A stretch of 64,000 nt of DNA from Bacteroidota bacterium. GTDB taxonomy: Bacteria > Bacteroidota > Bacteroidia > Flavobacteriales_D > Crocinitomicaceae. Position 1 is the first letter of the stretch, and each line of letters starts with the position of its first letter. This document shows positions 9,783-18,757 of this stretch, piece after piece. Made by a program: the position numbers and the translations under genes. A model generated the notes under the pieces. That model worked only from the letters and a program-made list of their open reading frames with translations, had not been told where the DNA came from and made no database searches. The stretch lies in the NCBI GenBank assembly GCA_024280295.1, contig JAJRQK010000029.1:1-64000 (forward strand). The letters run 5' to 3'.

Positions 9783-11173
9783 ACTAAATCTTTTAGCGTT
9801 AATTGATTCGGGAATAATTTGATGAAATGCGCATAGAATAACTGTCGGAGAAGAAGCCGTTTGTATTCTGCTGTCCCTCTAACATCTCCTATCGGACTAA
9901 TTTCTTGCTGCATGATTTCGTTTGCTTCAATGATCGTTTGCGCGGTTAGTTGCTTTCCCGTTAAGAATGAACATGTTTTATCAAGAGAAATAGGGGTAGG
10001 GCCAACTCCACCTGCTGAGATGTAGGTCTCATTAATAATTCCATTTTCAATAGAGATCATTGCTGCGGAATTAACAGTGGCAATGTCTAAATGAATACGT
10101 TTACTTACCTTTTCAAGATTGAATAGACTTGTTTTTGAAGGTGCTTTGAATGTAATTTCTGTGATCATTTCACCTTCATTAAGATCGATGTCTTTGTATC
10201 CTCTGTAGAATTTTTTCAGTTTTATCTTTCGCTGATTAGTATCTTTTGTCAATGTAATTGATGCATTCAAGGCGATAAAAAATGCGGTAAAATCTCCAAT
10301 TGGTGATGCGTTCACAAAATTCCCAGCAAATGTTGAAATATTTCGAATTGGGGAGGATGAAACAAGCTTGATGTGTTCTCTTAATCGTGGGAAAAATGAT
10401 TTGATTTCTTCAGATTCTAAAAACTCAGTTACAGTTGTGCCAGAACCGATGTGAATTGTATTATTCTCAGTTCCAATAAATCGAAGCTTACTCAGTTGAG
10501 AAATATGTATTGCGTCATCATCAATTAATTCTAAGTGTTTTTGGACGTAGAGATCGGTTCCTCCTCCAATGATCCTTATGTTTGAATTAATCGTAGGCTT
10601 CTTAATGTCTTGCAGGCGTTCAACAATTGTCTTGAAATATGTTGGGATAAATTTATTTTTTATAAGCCAATTTATTGGATTCGAAAGTGGTTTCGAAGCT
10701 AAATCAAAAGTGATTTTTTCTGCTGCTCTTTCTATGGACTTATATCCAGTGCATCGGCAGATGTTTCCGTCAATTGCAGTTATAGCATCTTGGTAGGTTG
10801 CTGCTTTATTGGCGAGGCAAAAACCAGATAATGAAACGACAAAACCAACGGTGCAAAATCCGCATTGGGTTCCCGACTCATTGATCATGTGTTCTTGAAC
10901 AGGACTTAGTTCTTCCATGTTCAAGCCTTCGATTGTGACAACATGTTTTCCTGCAATGTTTCCAATTGGAGTGAGGCAAGATGTTACTTGCTCGTATAAC
11001 ATTATTCCATCAGTGATTTTACCTATTAGTACGGTGCATGCACCACAATCTCCTTCACGACAACCGATTTTAGTTCCTGTTAATGTCTTGTGGTAACGCA
11101 CGTAATCGAGTAGGAGAGACCCTGAAGGAAAATCCGTTTCAATTAGTTCATTATTTAAGAGGAAACGGATCAT
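9779..11173 (-). CDS. xdhA: Xanthine dehydrogenase, Fe-S/FAD subunit
   Basis: A 464-residue fusion of [2Fe-2S] and FAD domains. Cluster 1 ligands are C38, C43 and C46 (GCREGDCGACTV) plus C66. The second, helical cluster domain has TQCGFCTVGF and CRCTGY. The FAD-binding domain begins near residue 195 (IRIIGGGTDLYVQ) and contains SSPIRNISTFAGNFVNASPIGD. A CO_deh_flav_C-type domain closes the protein. It passes electrons from Moco through the Fe-S clusters to FAD and NAD. The start overlaps the guaD stop by one base (TAATG), and its stop overlaps xdhB by 4 nt. It is full length with no missing ligands seen. Confidence 0.93.
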   Translation of the reverse strand: MIRFLLNNELIETDFPSGSLLLDYVRYHKTLTGTKIGCREGDCGACTVLIGKITDGIMLYEQVTSCLTPIGNIAGKHVVTIEGLNMEELSPVQEHMINESGTQCGFCTVGFVVSLSGFCLANKAATYQDAITAIDGNICRCTGYKSIERAAEKITFDLASKPLSNPINWLIKNKFIPTYFKTIVERLQDIKKPTINSNIRIIGGGTDLYVQKHLELIDDDAIHISQLSKLRFIGTENNTIHIGSGTTVTEFLESEEIKSFFPRLREHIKLVSSSPIRNISTFAGNFVNASPIGDFTAFFIALNASITLTKDTNQRKIKLKKFYRGYKDIDLNEGEMITEITFKAPSKTSLFNLEKVSKRIHLDIATVNSAAMISIENGIINETYISAGGVGPTPISLDKTCSFLTGKQLTAQTIIEANEIMQQEISPIGDVRGTAEYKRLLLRQLFYAHFIKLFPNQLTLKDLV

Positions 11174-11646
11174 TAATATTCAGTTTTTAGTGTGCTATCA
11201 CTCCATTTTTTGAAAACTTCAATAGCTTCATCTCTTAAGAGTTGAATCGTTGGGAGAGATCTTTTTTCGTTCGGTACAGCAATTTCTTCGTAGATGAAGT
11301 CATCATCGAAATTGATATCAGCAGCGTCTTTCTTTGTATTGGCAAAATAAATCTTAGCAGGACGCGCCCAGTAAATGGCACCAAGACACATCGGGCAAGG
11401 TTCACAACTACAATAGATTTCGCAACCGTCTAGTTGGAAAGTTCCGAGTTTGGTACATGCTTTTCGAATCGCAACAACTTCAGCATGAGCAGTCGGATCA
11501 TTGGAGCTTGTTACTTCATTTCCTCCACTAGCAATGATTTCACCGTTTTTTACAACTACAGCACCAAATGGCCCACCTTTGCCTGATTCAACATTTTCGC
11601 GAGAGATTCTAATTGCCTCTCGCATAAATTCTTTTTGTTTTTCCAT
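11173..11646 (-). CDS. guaD: Guanine deaminase (CDA-fold)
   Basis: 157 residues, the length of B. subtilis-type GuaD. The zinc and catalytic site is intact: H54-A-E56 and PCPMC with C84 and C87. The C-terminal segment (DFIYEEIAVP and following) matches the domain-swapped tail of GuaD rather than a tRNA adenosine deaminase. It converts guanine to xanthine, the substrate of the xanthine dehydrogenase encoded immediately downstream with a 1-nt overlap, which strongly supports guanine over other nucleobases. First gene of the operon; I found no convincing promoter in the 220 nt upstream. Confidence 0.9.
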   Translation of the reverse strand: MEKQKEFMREAIRISRENVESGKGGPFGAVVVKNGEIIASGGNEVTSSNDPTAHAEVVAIRKACTKLGTFQLDGCEIYCSCEPCPMCLGAIYWARPAKIYFANTKKDAADINFDDDFIYEEIAVPNEKRSLPTIQLLRDEAIEVFKKWSDSTLKTEY

Positions 11647-11870
11647 ATTAGTAAGGGCCGTTGATGACCAGAATAAGTCTTGTTTGAACTTAAAATTACT
11701 AAAATGATTTGGTTGAAGATCACGTTATCACTGAAAAAACTAAGCAATAATTCCGTGAGGTGTTAACAAGAGAAATGAACTTGTTATGGATTGCTTCATT
11801 AAAACGGTTTAACGCATTTTTAAATTCTATTAGTCAAAAAAAAGGTTACTGTTGTGAGCCCCGATTCTTT

Positions 11871-14210
11871 TTAAAACTTATAGCTCAATCCTAAACTTGG
11901 AAGAATTGGAAACTGATCGATTTCTTCTCCTGTGATACGGTTTACGTAGAAAATATTTCTTCTGTCGTATGCATTAGTGATGGATCCTGTGACTTCAATA
12001 ATATCTCTATTTTTCAAGTTGAAACGCTTTTTCATAGTAATGTCGAGTCTGTGATAAAATGGCAATCTCTGACTGTTAAAATCCCCAAGGAAAGTTGAAA
12101 CAGTTGAAGGATTCGTTTGAGTGATTTCAGTTGTTACTCCACCAGAGAAATTCTCTTCTTGATAAAATCCACCTGTTGGTGTAAACGGAAGACCCGAACC
12201 TAAATTCCAGCGAACACTTACTTCAAAATCTTTCTTTTTTCCAATTAAATAAGTTCCAACTAGGTTTATGTTGTGCCGACGATCGAAGACAGGGAAGTAT
12301 GTCTGAAATCCATCCCATCGAGTGGAGATTCCGTATGAATAAACCCCCCAAAGAAACAATCGCGGTGCTGAATACTTCACTAAGAAATCAATTCCGTATG
12401 ATTCTCCATTTTCAAGGATGAAATCTTTTTTGAAAATGTCATCTATATCAGCAAACTCAGCAATGTCCTCATAAATCTTATTTTGATTTATATTACTCAA
12501 TTGTGAGAAGTATTTGTAATATCCTTCAATATTCACAGAAATTCTTTTGGTAACGTCAACCTCAATACCTCCTATGGCATGCCATGCATATTGTAATCCG
12601 TTCTTTGGAGTTTTTTCATTTTGGAATTGCGTTACAAACGTTTCTTGGACATTAGTTGGAGCAGAAAGTAATCCGTTGAATAAATTGACAATATCCTTAT
12701 CTGAAGAAGCTGAGGTAAAGTTTTGAGAGTACCTACCACCTGATACTTTTAATCGAACTTTATCTGTTGCATTGAATTTAAGTCCTAGGCGAGGTTCAGG
12801 AGAAATTGTTGCTAGTGATGGGTATGCTTGGAAGCGAATACTAGGTTGTACTACCCAACGAGTTGTTACCAATCGATAATTTAAATAGGTACCAATCTCA
12901 GTAGAGTAATTTTCATCTTCTATTGTCCTTCCTGCTTCATTGGTAGTTGCATAGTTTACTTTAAATCCACTCAAGTTAATTCCATAATTAAATTCTCCCT
13001 CACTCTTCAAAAAATAAGTAAAGTCGAAACCAAGATCAAAACCACCAATTGAACTTGTTCTTGGTTCAACTCCTATTTCAGAGAAAGAAGTCTTGTAGTT
13101 ACTTCCATTTACGTGACCTCTAACTAGAATTGGAGAACTAGATGGAACGAGTAGGAAATTGATTCCTCCACCAGATGATTGCCAATCTAAATCTGCAACA
13201 ACGTAGTTTACGCTATCTCTGTTATGGAATCCGAATGCACTGAACTTAGATCCACCGCTTCCCTTAAATGTCATTTTGCCATAAACATCAGTGAAGTTAA
13301 ATGGCATTCCATTCCCATTATTGATTCTTGGATACAAATCTTTCGAAGTATAATCCAATAAACTATGTTTTGCTGAGAATATGTATGATCCAGCTCTTGG
13401 TCCTCCATCTAGTGGCTTTTTTCCAATTGGACCTTCCAGTACTGCTTTTGCCAAAAATGGTGAGGCTGATATTTTCCCCCCAAATTTCTTACGATCTCCA
13501 TCACGGTAGGTAATATCCATAACAGATGATATCCGTCCGCCATATTCTGCATCAAAACCACCAGTGTGGATGCTTGCACTTTGGATAAGTTCCGTTTCGA
13601 ATACTGAAAAGAATCCAATTGAGTGGAACGGACTATATATTGTCATTCCATCAAGTAATATTTTATTTTGAATTGGTGTTCCACCACGAACGTATAATTG
13701 TCCACCTTGATCACCTGTGGTAGTGACGCCTGGAGTAACACTGAAAGCTCCAATAACATCATTTTCAGCTCCCATTCCAGGGATTCGTTCTAATCCTTTT
13801 TTATCAAGTCTGATTTCAGACATCATAATTTCATTTCGCTTACGCTTATCTTCTCCACGAACAATTACATCATCTATTTCTAAAACATCAGAGCGCTTTT
13901 CGAGGTTAAATTCAGCAGTGGTTATTCCGTCTGCTGAAGTAATACTAATGTTCTTATATGCAACTTTAAATTCGGCGTTTTGCACCTTAATAATATAGTC
14001 GCCCTTTGCGATTTTTGCAAATTGATAAAACCCGTTTTCTTTTGTTAAAGCCCCCTCGATGAGTGTGCTATCTGTTTTTAGTAGACGAACCTTTTCAAAT
14101 CCCATTGACTGACCAGTTTCATCATAGATAAATCCGCGAATTGTATGATTTTGAGAAAAAGCAATTGAGGAGAATGTCAATGCCAAAGATAGAGAAAAAA
14201 GAGCTTTCAT
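11871..14210 (-). CDS. TonB-dependent receptor-like outer membrane protein with CarboxypepD_reg domain
   Basis: The start is placed at the ATG ending at 14210, because this exposes a signal peptide (MKALFSLSLALTFSSIAFSQ); an in-frame ATG 31 codons upstream would hide it. After cleavage there is a CarboxypepD_reg-like beta domain (about 22-105, IRGFIYDETGQSMG), a plug domain (about 120-240, containing GDQGGQLYVRGGTPIQNKIL), then a beta-barrel ending in YKF, a typical C-terminal aromatic signal for BamA. The ligand is unknown. No SusD partner is adjacent, so glycan uptake is not indicated. At about 779 residues it matches receptor-only outer-membrane transporters of Bacteroidota. Confidence 0.88.
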   Translation of the reverse strand: MKALFSLSLALTFSSIAFSQNHTIRGFIYDETGQSMGFEKVRLLKTDSTLIEGALTKENGFYQFAKIAKGDYIIKVQNAEFKVAYKNISITSADGITTAEFNLEKRSDVLEIDDVIVRGEDKRKRNEIMMSEIRLDKKGLERIPGMGAENDVIGAFSVTPGVTTTGDQGGQLYVRGGTPIQNKILLDGMTIYSPFHSIGFFSVFETELIQSASIHTGGFDAEYGGRISSVMDITYRDGDRKKFGGKISASPFLAKAVLEGPIGKKPLDGGPRAGSYIFSAKHSLLDYTSKDLYPRINNGNGMPFNFTDVYGKMTFKGSGGSKFSAFGFHNRDSVNYVVADLDWQSSGGGINFLLVPSSSPILVRGHVNGSNYKTSFSEIGVEPRTSSIGGFDLGFDFTYFLKSEGEFNYGINLSGFKVNYATTNEAGRTIEDENYSTEIGTYLNYRLVTTRWVVQPSIRFQAYPSLATISPEPRLGLKFNATDKVRLKVSGGRYSQNFTSASSDKDIVNLFNGLLSAPTNVQETFVTQFQNEKTPKNGLQYAWHAIGGIEVDVTKRISVNIEGYYKYFSQLSNINQNKIYEDIAEFADIDDIFKKDFILENGESYGIDFLVKYSAPRLFLWGVYSYGISTRWDGFQTYFPVFDRRHNINLVGTYLIGKKKDFEVSVRWNLGSGLPFTPTGGFYQEENFSGGVTTEITQTNPSTVSTFLGDFNSQRLPFYHRLDITMKKRFNLKNRDIIEVTGSITNAYDRRNIFYVNRITGEEIDQFPILPSLGLSYKF

Positions 14211-14238
14211 AAGTACAAACCTTGCGTGTTCTAGTGCC

Positions 14239-14246
14239 CGAAGATA
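14239..14246 (-). promoter_or_regulatory. -7 box upstream of the TonB receptor gene
   Basis: The minus strand reads TATCTTCG, the same variant as at 3161-3168, 28 nt before the ATG at 14210. It supports the shorter start chosen for the receptor, because it lies inside the longer reading frame. Confidence 0.4.
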
Positions 14247-14320
14247 CAACAAAGCTTTAATTGAGATGTCAAAAAAGTATTGAAAGTCCTTAAAAGGTAT
14301 CAATCATTTAGTGAACGGTC

Positions 14321-15097
14321 TTAGGAGTGTTCTTGAGCTTTTGCTTTCTCCCAATATTCATCCATGAGTACAAGGTCTGAGGATGATAAACTCAAATCGT
14401 CAAGGTGCATCAAGTTCTCCATTGTTGTGAAACGCTTTATGAATTTCTGATTCGTACGTGAGAGTGCATCTTCTGGGTTTACACCAATAAATCGAGCATA
14501 ATTAATAAGTGAGAAAAGTACATCTCCAAATTCATCTTCAACTTTGACTATTGGAGATTTAGATTCGACTTCAACCTGAAGTTCATTCATTTCTTCCTCA
14601 ACCTTTGCCCAGACATCAGATCGTTTTTCCCATTCAAAGCCAATTCCTTTTACTTTTTCTTGTATTCTATACGCTTTTACTAATGCAGGCAATGAAGTTG
14701 GAACCCCTCCAAGTACTGATTTACGACCTTCTTTTAGTTTTAATTTTTCCCAATTTTGTTTGACTTCTTCTTCCGATTCAACCTTTGTATCACCATAGAC
14801 ATGTGGATGACGGTAAATTAATTTATCACAAATGGCATTTAATACCTCGGTAACATTGAAAGCATTTTTCTCCTCACCGATTTTACAATAGAAGACCATG
14901 TGAAGGAATAAATCACCAATTTCGCCTTTGAGCTCGTTCATATCATTTGCTGTGATTGCATCTGCTAATTCGTAGGTTTCTTCAATTGTTAGGTGGCGTA
15001 AAGATTCCATTGTTTGCTTTTGATCCCAAGGGCATTTCTCTCTGAGATCATCCATTATATTCAATAAGCGTTCGAATGCAACTAGTCTAGAATCCAT
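14321..15097 (-). CDS. mazG: Nucleoside triphosphate pyrophosphohydrolase MazG
   Basis: 258 residues with the two-domain MazG layout. The N-terminal domain has LREKCPWDQKQTMESLRH and the EETYELADAI metal-binding helix, followed by GEIGDLFLHMVFY. The C-terminal repeat has EEEMNELQVEVE and EDEFGDVLFSLINYARF. It hydrolyses non-canonical and canonical NTPs to NMP and PPi (house-cleaning and stress response). Length matches the full-size family. A -7 box (minus strand, 15109-15116) lies 11 nt upstream, divergent from the promoter of the 15162 gene. Confidence 0.95.
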   Translation of the reverse strand: MDSRLVAFERLLNIMDDLREKCPWDQKQTMESLRHLTIEETYELADAITANDMNELKGEIGDLFLHMVFYCKIGEEKNAFNVTEVLNAICDKLIYRHPHVYGDTKVESEEEVKQNWEKLKLKEGRKSVLGGVPTSLPALVKAYRIQEKVKGIGFEWEKRSDVWAKVEEEMNELQVEVESKSPIVKVEDEFGDVLFSLINYARFIGVNPEDALSRTNQKFIKRFTTMENLMHLDDLSLSSSDLVLMDEYWEKAKAQEHS

Positions 15098-15108
15098 CTT
15101 TTTACTTT

Positions 15109-15116
15109 CAAAAGTA
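15109..15116 (-). promoter_or_regulatory. -7 box for mazG
   Basis: The minus strand reads TACTTTTG, a perfect TAnnTTTG, 11 nt before the mazG ATG. It lies 32 nt from the divergent box at 15149-15156. Confidence 0.5.
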
Positions 15117-15148
15117 GAACTATTCTCGCAGGAGACCTTCGTTATTTG

Positions 15149-15156
15149 TAAATTTG
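15149..15156 (+). promoter_or_regulatory. -7 box 5 nt before the PagL-like gene start
   Basis: TAAATTTG ends 5 nt before the ATG at 15162, so the mRNA is predicted to be leaderless or to have a leader of a few bases. Confidence 0.5.
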
Positions 15157-15161
15157 CATTT

Positions 15162-16241
15162 ATGCTTTTTAGAATTACTTTAATTTTTACGTTTTACATC
15201 TTCTATAGCTATTCTCAGCAAACAGGGAATCGAGAGGTTTGGATTGATGGAAAAATGAAAGTTGGATTTTTAGCAGCTCATCGCCCAATTTTAGGACATT
15301 TAGCAGTAGAACATGCTTTTGCAGGTGAACTCAGTTATGTCATTCAAGGAAAAGGAGAGAATTTTTGGCATTCTGGATACAAGCTTCCTCGGTATGGTCT
15401 TACTGGATATTTTGGGTCTGCGGGAAACCGAAAGTTACTAGGATACTATGTAGGAGCATATACTTTTATTAATTTCCCGCTTATCCGAAAAAAGCATTAT
15501 TCATTCTCTTTGAAAACGGGAGCTGGATTAGCATACGGGACTAGAATCTATGATCAAGAGGATAATATATTGAGTATTGCACTATCATCACACATGAACT
15601 CAATGATAGTTTTGGGATTTGAAAATCGGTTTAAATTTCAAAATCACTCTGTTTCATTGGTACTAGAGATGACTCACTTTTCCAATGGTGCGATTAAAGT
15701 TCCTAACCTCGGACTGAATTTACCATTTCTCAGTGTGGGATATGGCTATAGAATTCAACAATCGAATTACTGTGATACTTGTGACATTGCTGGGCTTGCA
15801 TACAAATCAATTGAATATGGCGTAGTTGCGTATGGATCAGCTCAAGAACTTGTTCCAACTGGAGGTAAGAAATATAGAGTCTTTGGACTGAACATAGTCG
15901 GGCGGAAATATTTTTCTGGAAATTCAGGTATGGAAGTTTCACTCGATTTTATTTCGAAGCAGTCTACGTTAAACTATTATCCAGAAATACAAAAAACACA
16001 ATCTGAATTAATTCAAGTTGTACTATTTGCTGGTTATCTTCTTCCAATGAATGATTTTCAAATCATTGTTGGAATGGGTGGCTATTTGAGAGATAAGTTT
16101 AAGCCTGATGATTTATTTTATCATAGAGTAGGGATGAGATATATTTTTAAAAATGGAATTAATTTGAATCTGGTTCTGAAATCTCATTGGGCACGGGCAG
16201 ATTATGTTGAGTACGGAATTGGATATACTTTTACACGATGA
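15162..16241 (+). CDS. PagL-like acyloxyacyl hydrolase (lipid A 3-O-deacylase family)
   Basis: 359 residues with a signal peptide (MLFRITLIFTFYIFYSYS) and alternating beta-barrel strands. The segment THFSNGAIKVPNLGLN contains the His-x-Ser-Asn arrangement of PagL (H172, S174, N175), the catalytic His/Ser pair of lipid A 3-O-deacylases. It is longer than Pseudomonas PagL (about 170 residues), as is usual for Bacteroidota members, with an extra barrel-like half after residue 215. It is predicted to reside in the outer membrane and trim lipid A acyl chains. The stop overlaps the next gene by 4 nt (ATGA). Confidence 0.78.
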   Translation: MLFRITLIFTFYIFYSYSQQTGNREVWIDGKMKVGFLAAHRPILGHLAVEHAFAGELSYVIQGKGENFWHSGYKLPRYGLTGYFGSAGNRKLLGYYVGAYTFINFPLIRKKHYSFSLKTGAGLAYGTRIYDQEDNILSIALSSHMNSMIVLGFENRFKFQNHSVSLVLEMTHFSNGAIKVPNLGLNLPFLSVGYGYRIQQSNYCDTCDIAGLAYKSIEYGVVAYGSAQELVPTGGKKYRVFGLNIVGRKYFSGNSGMEVSLDFISKQSTLNYYPEIQKTQSELIQVVLFAGYLLPMNDFQIIVGMGGYLRDKFKPDDLFYHRVGMRYIFKNGINLNLVLKSHWARADYVEYGIGYTFTR

Positions 16242-16975
16242 AATCACTACTTTTTATATCGCTTGGGTTGATCTTTATTTCATGCAAAAAAGCTGAGAAT
16301 CGATCCTGTTTCAAGAGTAATGGACAACAAGCAACTAAAATAGTTGAATTAGAAACCTTCAATCGATTGGAATTAGGACCTCATTTGAAGTATGTATTAG
16401 TTCAGGATACAGTTGAGAAAATAGTTATTTCTGGAGGAGAAAATTTACTCAACTTTGTAACCTCTAATATATCTAATGGTGTTTTGACTATTGAAAACAC
16501 GAATGAATGTAATTTTCTAAGAAGTTATAAGCAGGATATTGAGGTTGAAATCCACCTTAAAAGTATTTCGTACATAATTTTTGAAGGTACGAAGGATTTG
16601 GTATGCCAAAATCAACTAAATCTGTACAGTCTTATTTTTGTCATTCGAGATGGAGCTGGTCACTGTTCACTTAATGTGAAGTGTAAAAAACTTGATATAG
16701 ATGTAACCAATGGTTGGGGGAATTTCGATGCTAGTGGTCAAGTTAATTATTTGCGAATGGACATAAGATCGAATGGTCATGGGAGTACGTACAACCTCAA
16801 TGTTATAGATTCATTGAACATTATCTCAACAAGCTCGGAATTAGTTAAAATTAATCCAAATGGAGTTCCCCTTCGCGCAGAATTATCTTCTTATGGGAGT
16901 GTTTGGTATATAGGAAACCCAACATCAATTGAATATAATCGCTATGGAGATGGTGAATTGGTCAATAAGAACTAG
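16238..16975 (+). CDS. GIN-domain (DUF2807) lipoprotein
   Basis: 245 residues with a lipobox ending at C16 (GLIFISC). The body consists of short repetitive beta strands typical of the Head GIN / DUF2807 fold (FNRLELGPHLKYVLVQ, then several short beta turns), predicted to form a right-handed beta-helix on the cell envelope. The start codon overlaps the PagL-like gene stop, so the two are translationally coupled and may act together at the outer membrane. The biochemical function of the family is unknown. Confidence 0.75.
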   Translation: MKSLLFISLGLIFISCKKAENRSCFKSNGQQATKIVELETFNRLELGPHLKYVLVQDTVEKIVISGGENLLNFVTSNISNGVLTIENTNECNFLRSYKQDIEVEIHLKSISYIIFEGTKDLVCQNQLNLYSLIFVIRDGAGHCSLNVKCKKLDIDVTNGWGNFDASGQVNYLRMDIRSNGHGSTYNLNVIDSLNIISTSSELVKINPNGVPLRAELSSYGSVWYIGNPTSIEYNRYGDGELVNKN

Positions 16976-16985
16976 CAATTATTCG

Positions 16986-16993
16986 TATTTTTG
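16986..16993 (+). promoter_or_regulatory. -7 box for the small Cys-rich membrane protein
   Basis: TATTTTTG, a perfect TAnnTTTG, 17 nt before the ATG at 17011. The sequence TATTTTTGTAGTAAATA is nearly identical to that upstream of the rhodanese gene (41336-41352). Confidence 0.5.
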
Positions 16994-17010
16994 TAGTAAA
17001 TATTTCAATT

Positions 17011-17214
17011 ATGGATTTAGTTCTTCTCACGATCGGATTATTGGCGTTGGCATTTGGTGGCATCGCAATTAAAATTTGGGCCAAGAAAGGAGGTGAATTT
17101 TCGGGTACTTGTGCAAGTAACAATCCTTTACTTCAAGAAGAAGGTGCTTCCTGCGGATTATGTGGAGCTAGCCCAGAAGAAAAATGTAAGTCAGATTCGA
17201 CTTCAGCAGCTTAA
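17011..17214 (+). CDS. Small Cys-rich membrane protein
   Basis: 67 residues: one N-terminal transmembrane helix (about 3-24) followed by a hydrophilic tail with four cysteines in the order C34, C49, C52, C60 (TCAS, CGLCG, EKC). Short proteins with this pattern are widespread and uncharacterised in Flavobacteriia. The CxxC pair could bind metal or be redox active. It has its own -7 box and ends 3 nt from the convergent ACT-protein gene. No functional assignment is possible. Confidence 0.72.
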   Translation: MDLVLLTIGLLALAFGGIAIKIWAKKGGEFSGTCASNNPLLQEEGASCGLCGASPEEKCKSDSTSAA

Positions 17215-17217
17215 TTT

Positions 17218-17880
17218 CTACGCCCCTCTTTTGAGTTGCATCAATATTTTAAAAGCTTCGTCAATATCATCGGAATGTACAATGGCGGTAAATTCATTTG
17301 CAGTAGAAACAACCTGTACGATGTTAATTCCTTCCCAAGCAAGATGCTTTAATATATAGTAGTATACTCCATAAGTCTCTATATTTGCAGAGGGTAATTT
17401 TACTGTAATTGATGATAAATTTAAGTTTTGAGCTTTGAACGTCTCATTTGTAAAAAATCGTTTAGACTCTTCGGTATATTTTGCATTTAGAATGTAAGTT
17501 GTCTCTGTTATCCCTTTACAAAGAGTGAAAAAGCAATCTTTATCTTCTTGAAGAAATTGAATTAAGTTTGATTGCGATCTTTGAATGGTTTCAGAGTTCT
17601 CTATTGTAAAATCGATTAAATCGCTCCGAACTAAAAAATCTCCAATTCCACCAATGACGTTGTTGATTTTCACATCAACTTTGTGGTAGATCCCAGGTGA
17701 CATTCGCTTAATAGCCATTACGATAGCACCTTCCTTAATGTCTTTGTTCGTTGCTTTTTCGATTTCAGGTTTAATCTTTCTAGCTAGAGCGGAAATGTTA
17801 ATTAAATCTTCGGTCATCGCCTCTCTTAAGAAGGGGCTCCTATTAATAATGTCTTCAGTAATTTTACTTATTGAGCTCAT
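17218..17880 (-). CDS. ACT-domain protein (aspartokinase-like regulatory module)
   Basis: 220 residues without a kinase domain. The N-terminal part (1-75) is helical and includes a DUF-like segment (DIKEGAIVMAIKRM). The C-terminal half has ACT-like beta-alpha-beta units (ITVKLPSANIETYGVYYY, GINIVQVVSTANEFTAIV) resembling the paired ACT domains of aspartate kinase. It probably binds a small ligand and may be regulatory. It follows cmk with an 83-nt gap on the same strand. The ligand and target are unknown. Confidence 0.7.
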   Translation of the reverse strand: MSSISKITEDIINRSPFLREAMTEDLINISALARKIKPEIEKATNKDIKEGAIVMAIKRMSPGIYHKVDVKINNVIGGIGDFLVRSDLIDFTIENSETIQRSQSNLIQFLQEDKDCFFTLCKGITETTYILNAKYTEESKRFFTNETFKAQNLNLSSITVKLPSANIETYGVYYYILKHLAWEGINIVQVVSTANEFTAIVHSDDIDEAFKILMQLKRGA

Positions 17881-17963
17881 AGTGAATACTTGGGTACGAT
17901 GGCAAAATAAGCATAATTAGGTGGAAAAAGCAATTTTATGTTATTTAATTAACAAAAAGTGTT

Positions 17964-18662
17964 TTATGCTAAATAAGTGACCGCTTTTTCAACCAATTCA
18001 AGAGCAACTTCAAGTTGTTGTTCCCTATTCATTTCAGAATTATCAATAACTATGGCGTCTTCAGTTTGGGTAAGTGGACTTTCTTTTCGAGTACTATCAA
18101 TGTGGTCTCTTCTGGTCAAATTAGTTTCAACTTCTTTTCGGCTTGATTTCATCCCTCGATATAGCAATTCTTGATACCTTCGTTCAACGCGAATTGACAT
18201 TTCTGCTGTTATAAACAGTTTTAATTCAGCATTTGGAAAAACTACTGATCCTATATCCCTTCCATCCATTACAATTCCCCCACTTAGTCCCATCGTTCTT
18301 TGTTGAGCGACAAGAATTTCTCTCACTTCTTTGATCGCAGCTACGGGGGAAACAAAATTTGATATCTCTAGTGTTCTAATCTGTTGCTCAACATTTTCAC
18401 CATTCAAAATTAACTCTGGAATTTTTGTCTCAGGATTGAGCTGGAATTTCAGTTGAATACTTTCAAGGCTATGAATAAGCATTCGTCGGTTAATTTCTTT
18501 GTTGACAATACAACCAGTTCGAATTGCATGAAGTGTTACACCACGATACATTGCACCAGAATCAATAAACACGTAATGCAATTCTCTCGCTAACTCTCTA
18601 GCAAGTGTGCTTTTTCCGCAAGAAGAAAAACCGTCAATGGCTATCGTAATTTTGTCACTCAT
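17964..18662 (-). CDS. cmk: Cytidylate kinase
   Basis: The start is placed at the ATG ending at 18662 (MSDKITIAIDGF), giving 232 residues. The longer frame begins inside the terminator hairpin of the upstream gene. The P-loop is GFSSCGKS (11-18), followed by IDSGAMYRGVTLHAI for CMP binding, DGRDIGSVVFP in the NMP-binding region, and the LID arginines (RRYQELL, LTRRDHIDSTR). It phosphorylates CMP and dCMP with ATP. Full length. Its neighbourhood with porQ recalls an arrangement I remember from other Flavobacteriia. Confidence 0.95.
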   Translation of the reverse strand: MSDKITIAIDGFSSCGKSTLARELARELHYVFIDSGAMYRGVTLHAIRTGCIVNKEINRRMLIHSLESIQLKFQLNPETKIPELILNGENVEQQIRTLEISNFVSPVAAIKEVREILVAQQRTMGLSGGIVMDGRDIGSVVFPNAELKLFITAEMSIRVERRYQELLYRGMKSSRKEVETNLTRRDHIDSTRKESPLTQTEDAIVIDNSEMNREQQLEVALELVEKAVTYLA

Positions 18663-18700
18663 GATCCTTACAAAGAAAAGGAATAAATTTGTTTTTGCAT

Positions 18701-18735
18701 AAAAAAAGGTGTCCGAATCAACGGGCACCTTTTTT
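18701..18735 (-). terminator. Strong bidirectional-type terminator hairpin
   Basis: A-tract plus GGTGTCCG (18701-18715), loop AATCAA, CGGGCACC plus T-tract (18722-18735). The stem is perfect except for one G-T pair and is flanked by A7 on one side and T6 on the other, so it can terminate either strand. It lies 22 nt past the stop of the minus-strand barrel gene and separates it from cmk. Confidence 0.9.
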
Positions 18736-18757
18736 ATAGAAAAATTATTTCTGCTTA

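Noticed and set aside
7530-11173. CO dehydrogenase (CoxL/M/S) instead of xanthine dehydrogenase
   Set aside because: FRGFGG arginine, QEHLYIE glutamate, a fused Fe-S/FAD subunit and an adjacent guanine deaminase all point to xanthine.
14211-14303. Longer start of the TonB receptor
   Set aside because: It hides the signal peptide and contains the probable promoter.
18663-18728. Longer start of cytidylate kinase
   Set aside because: It is encoded by the terminator hairpin of the upstream gene; the family begins at the later Met.
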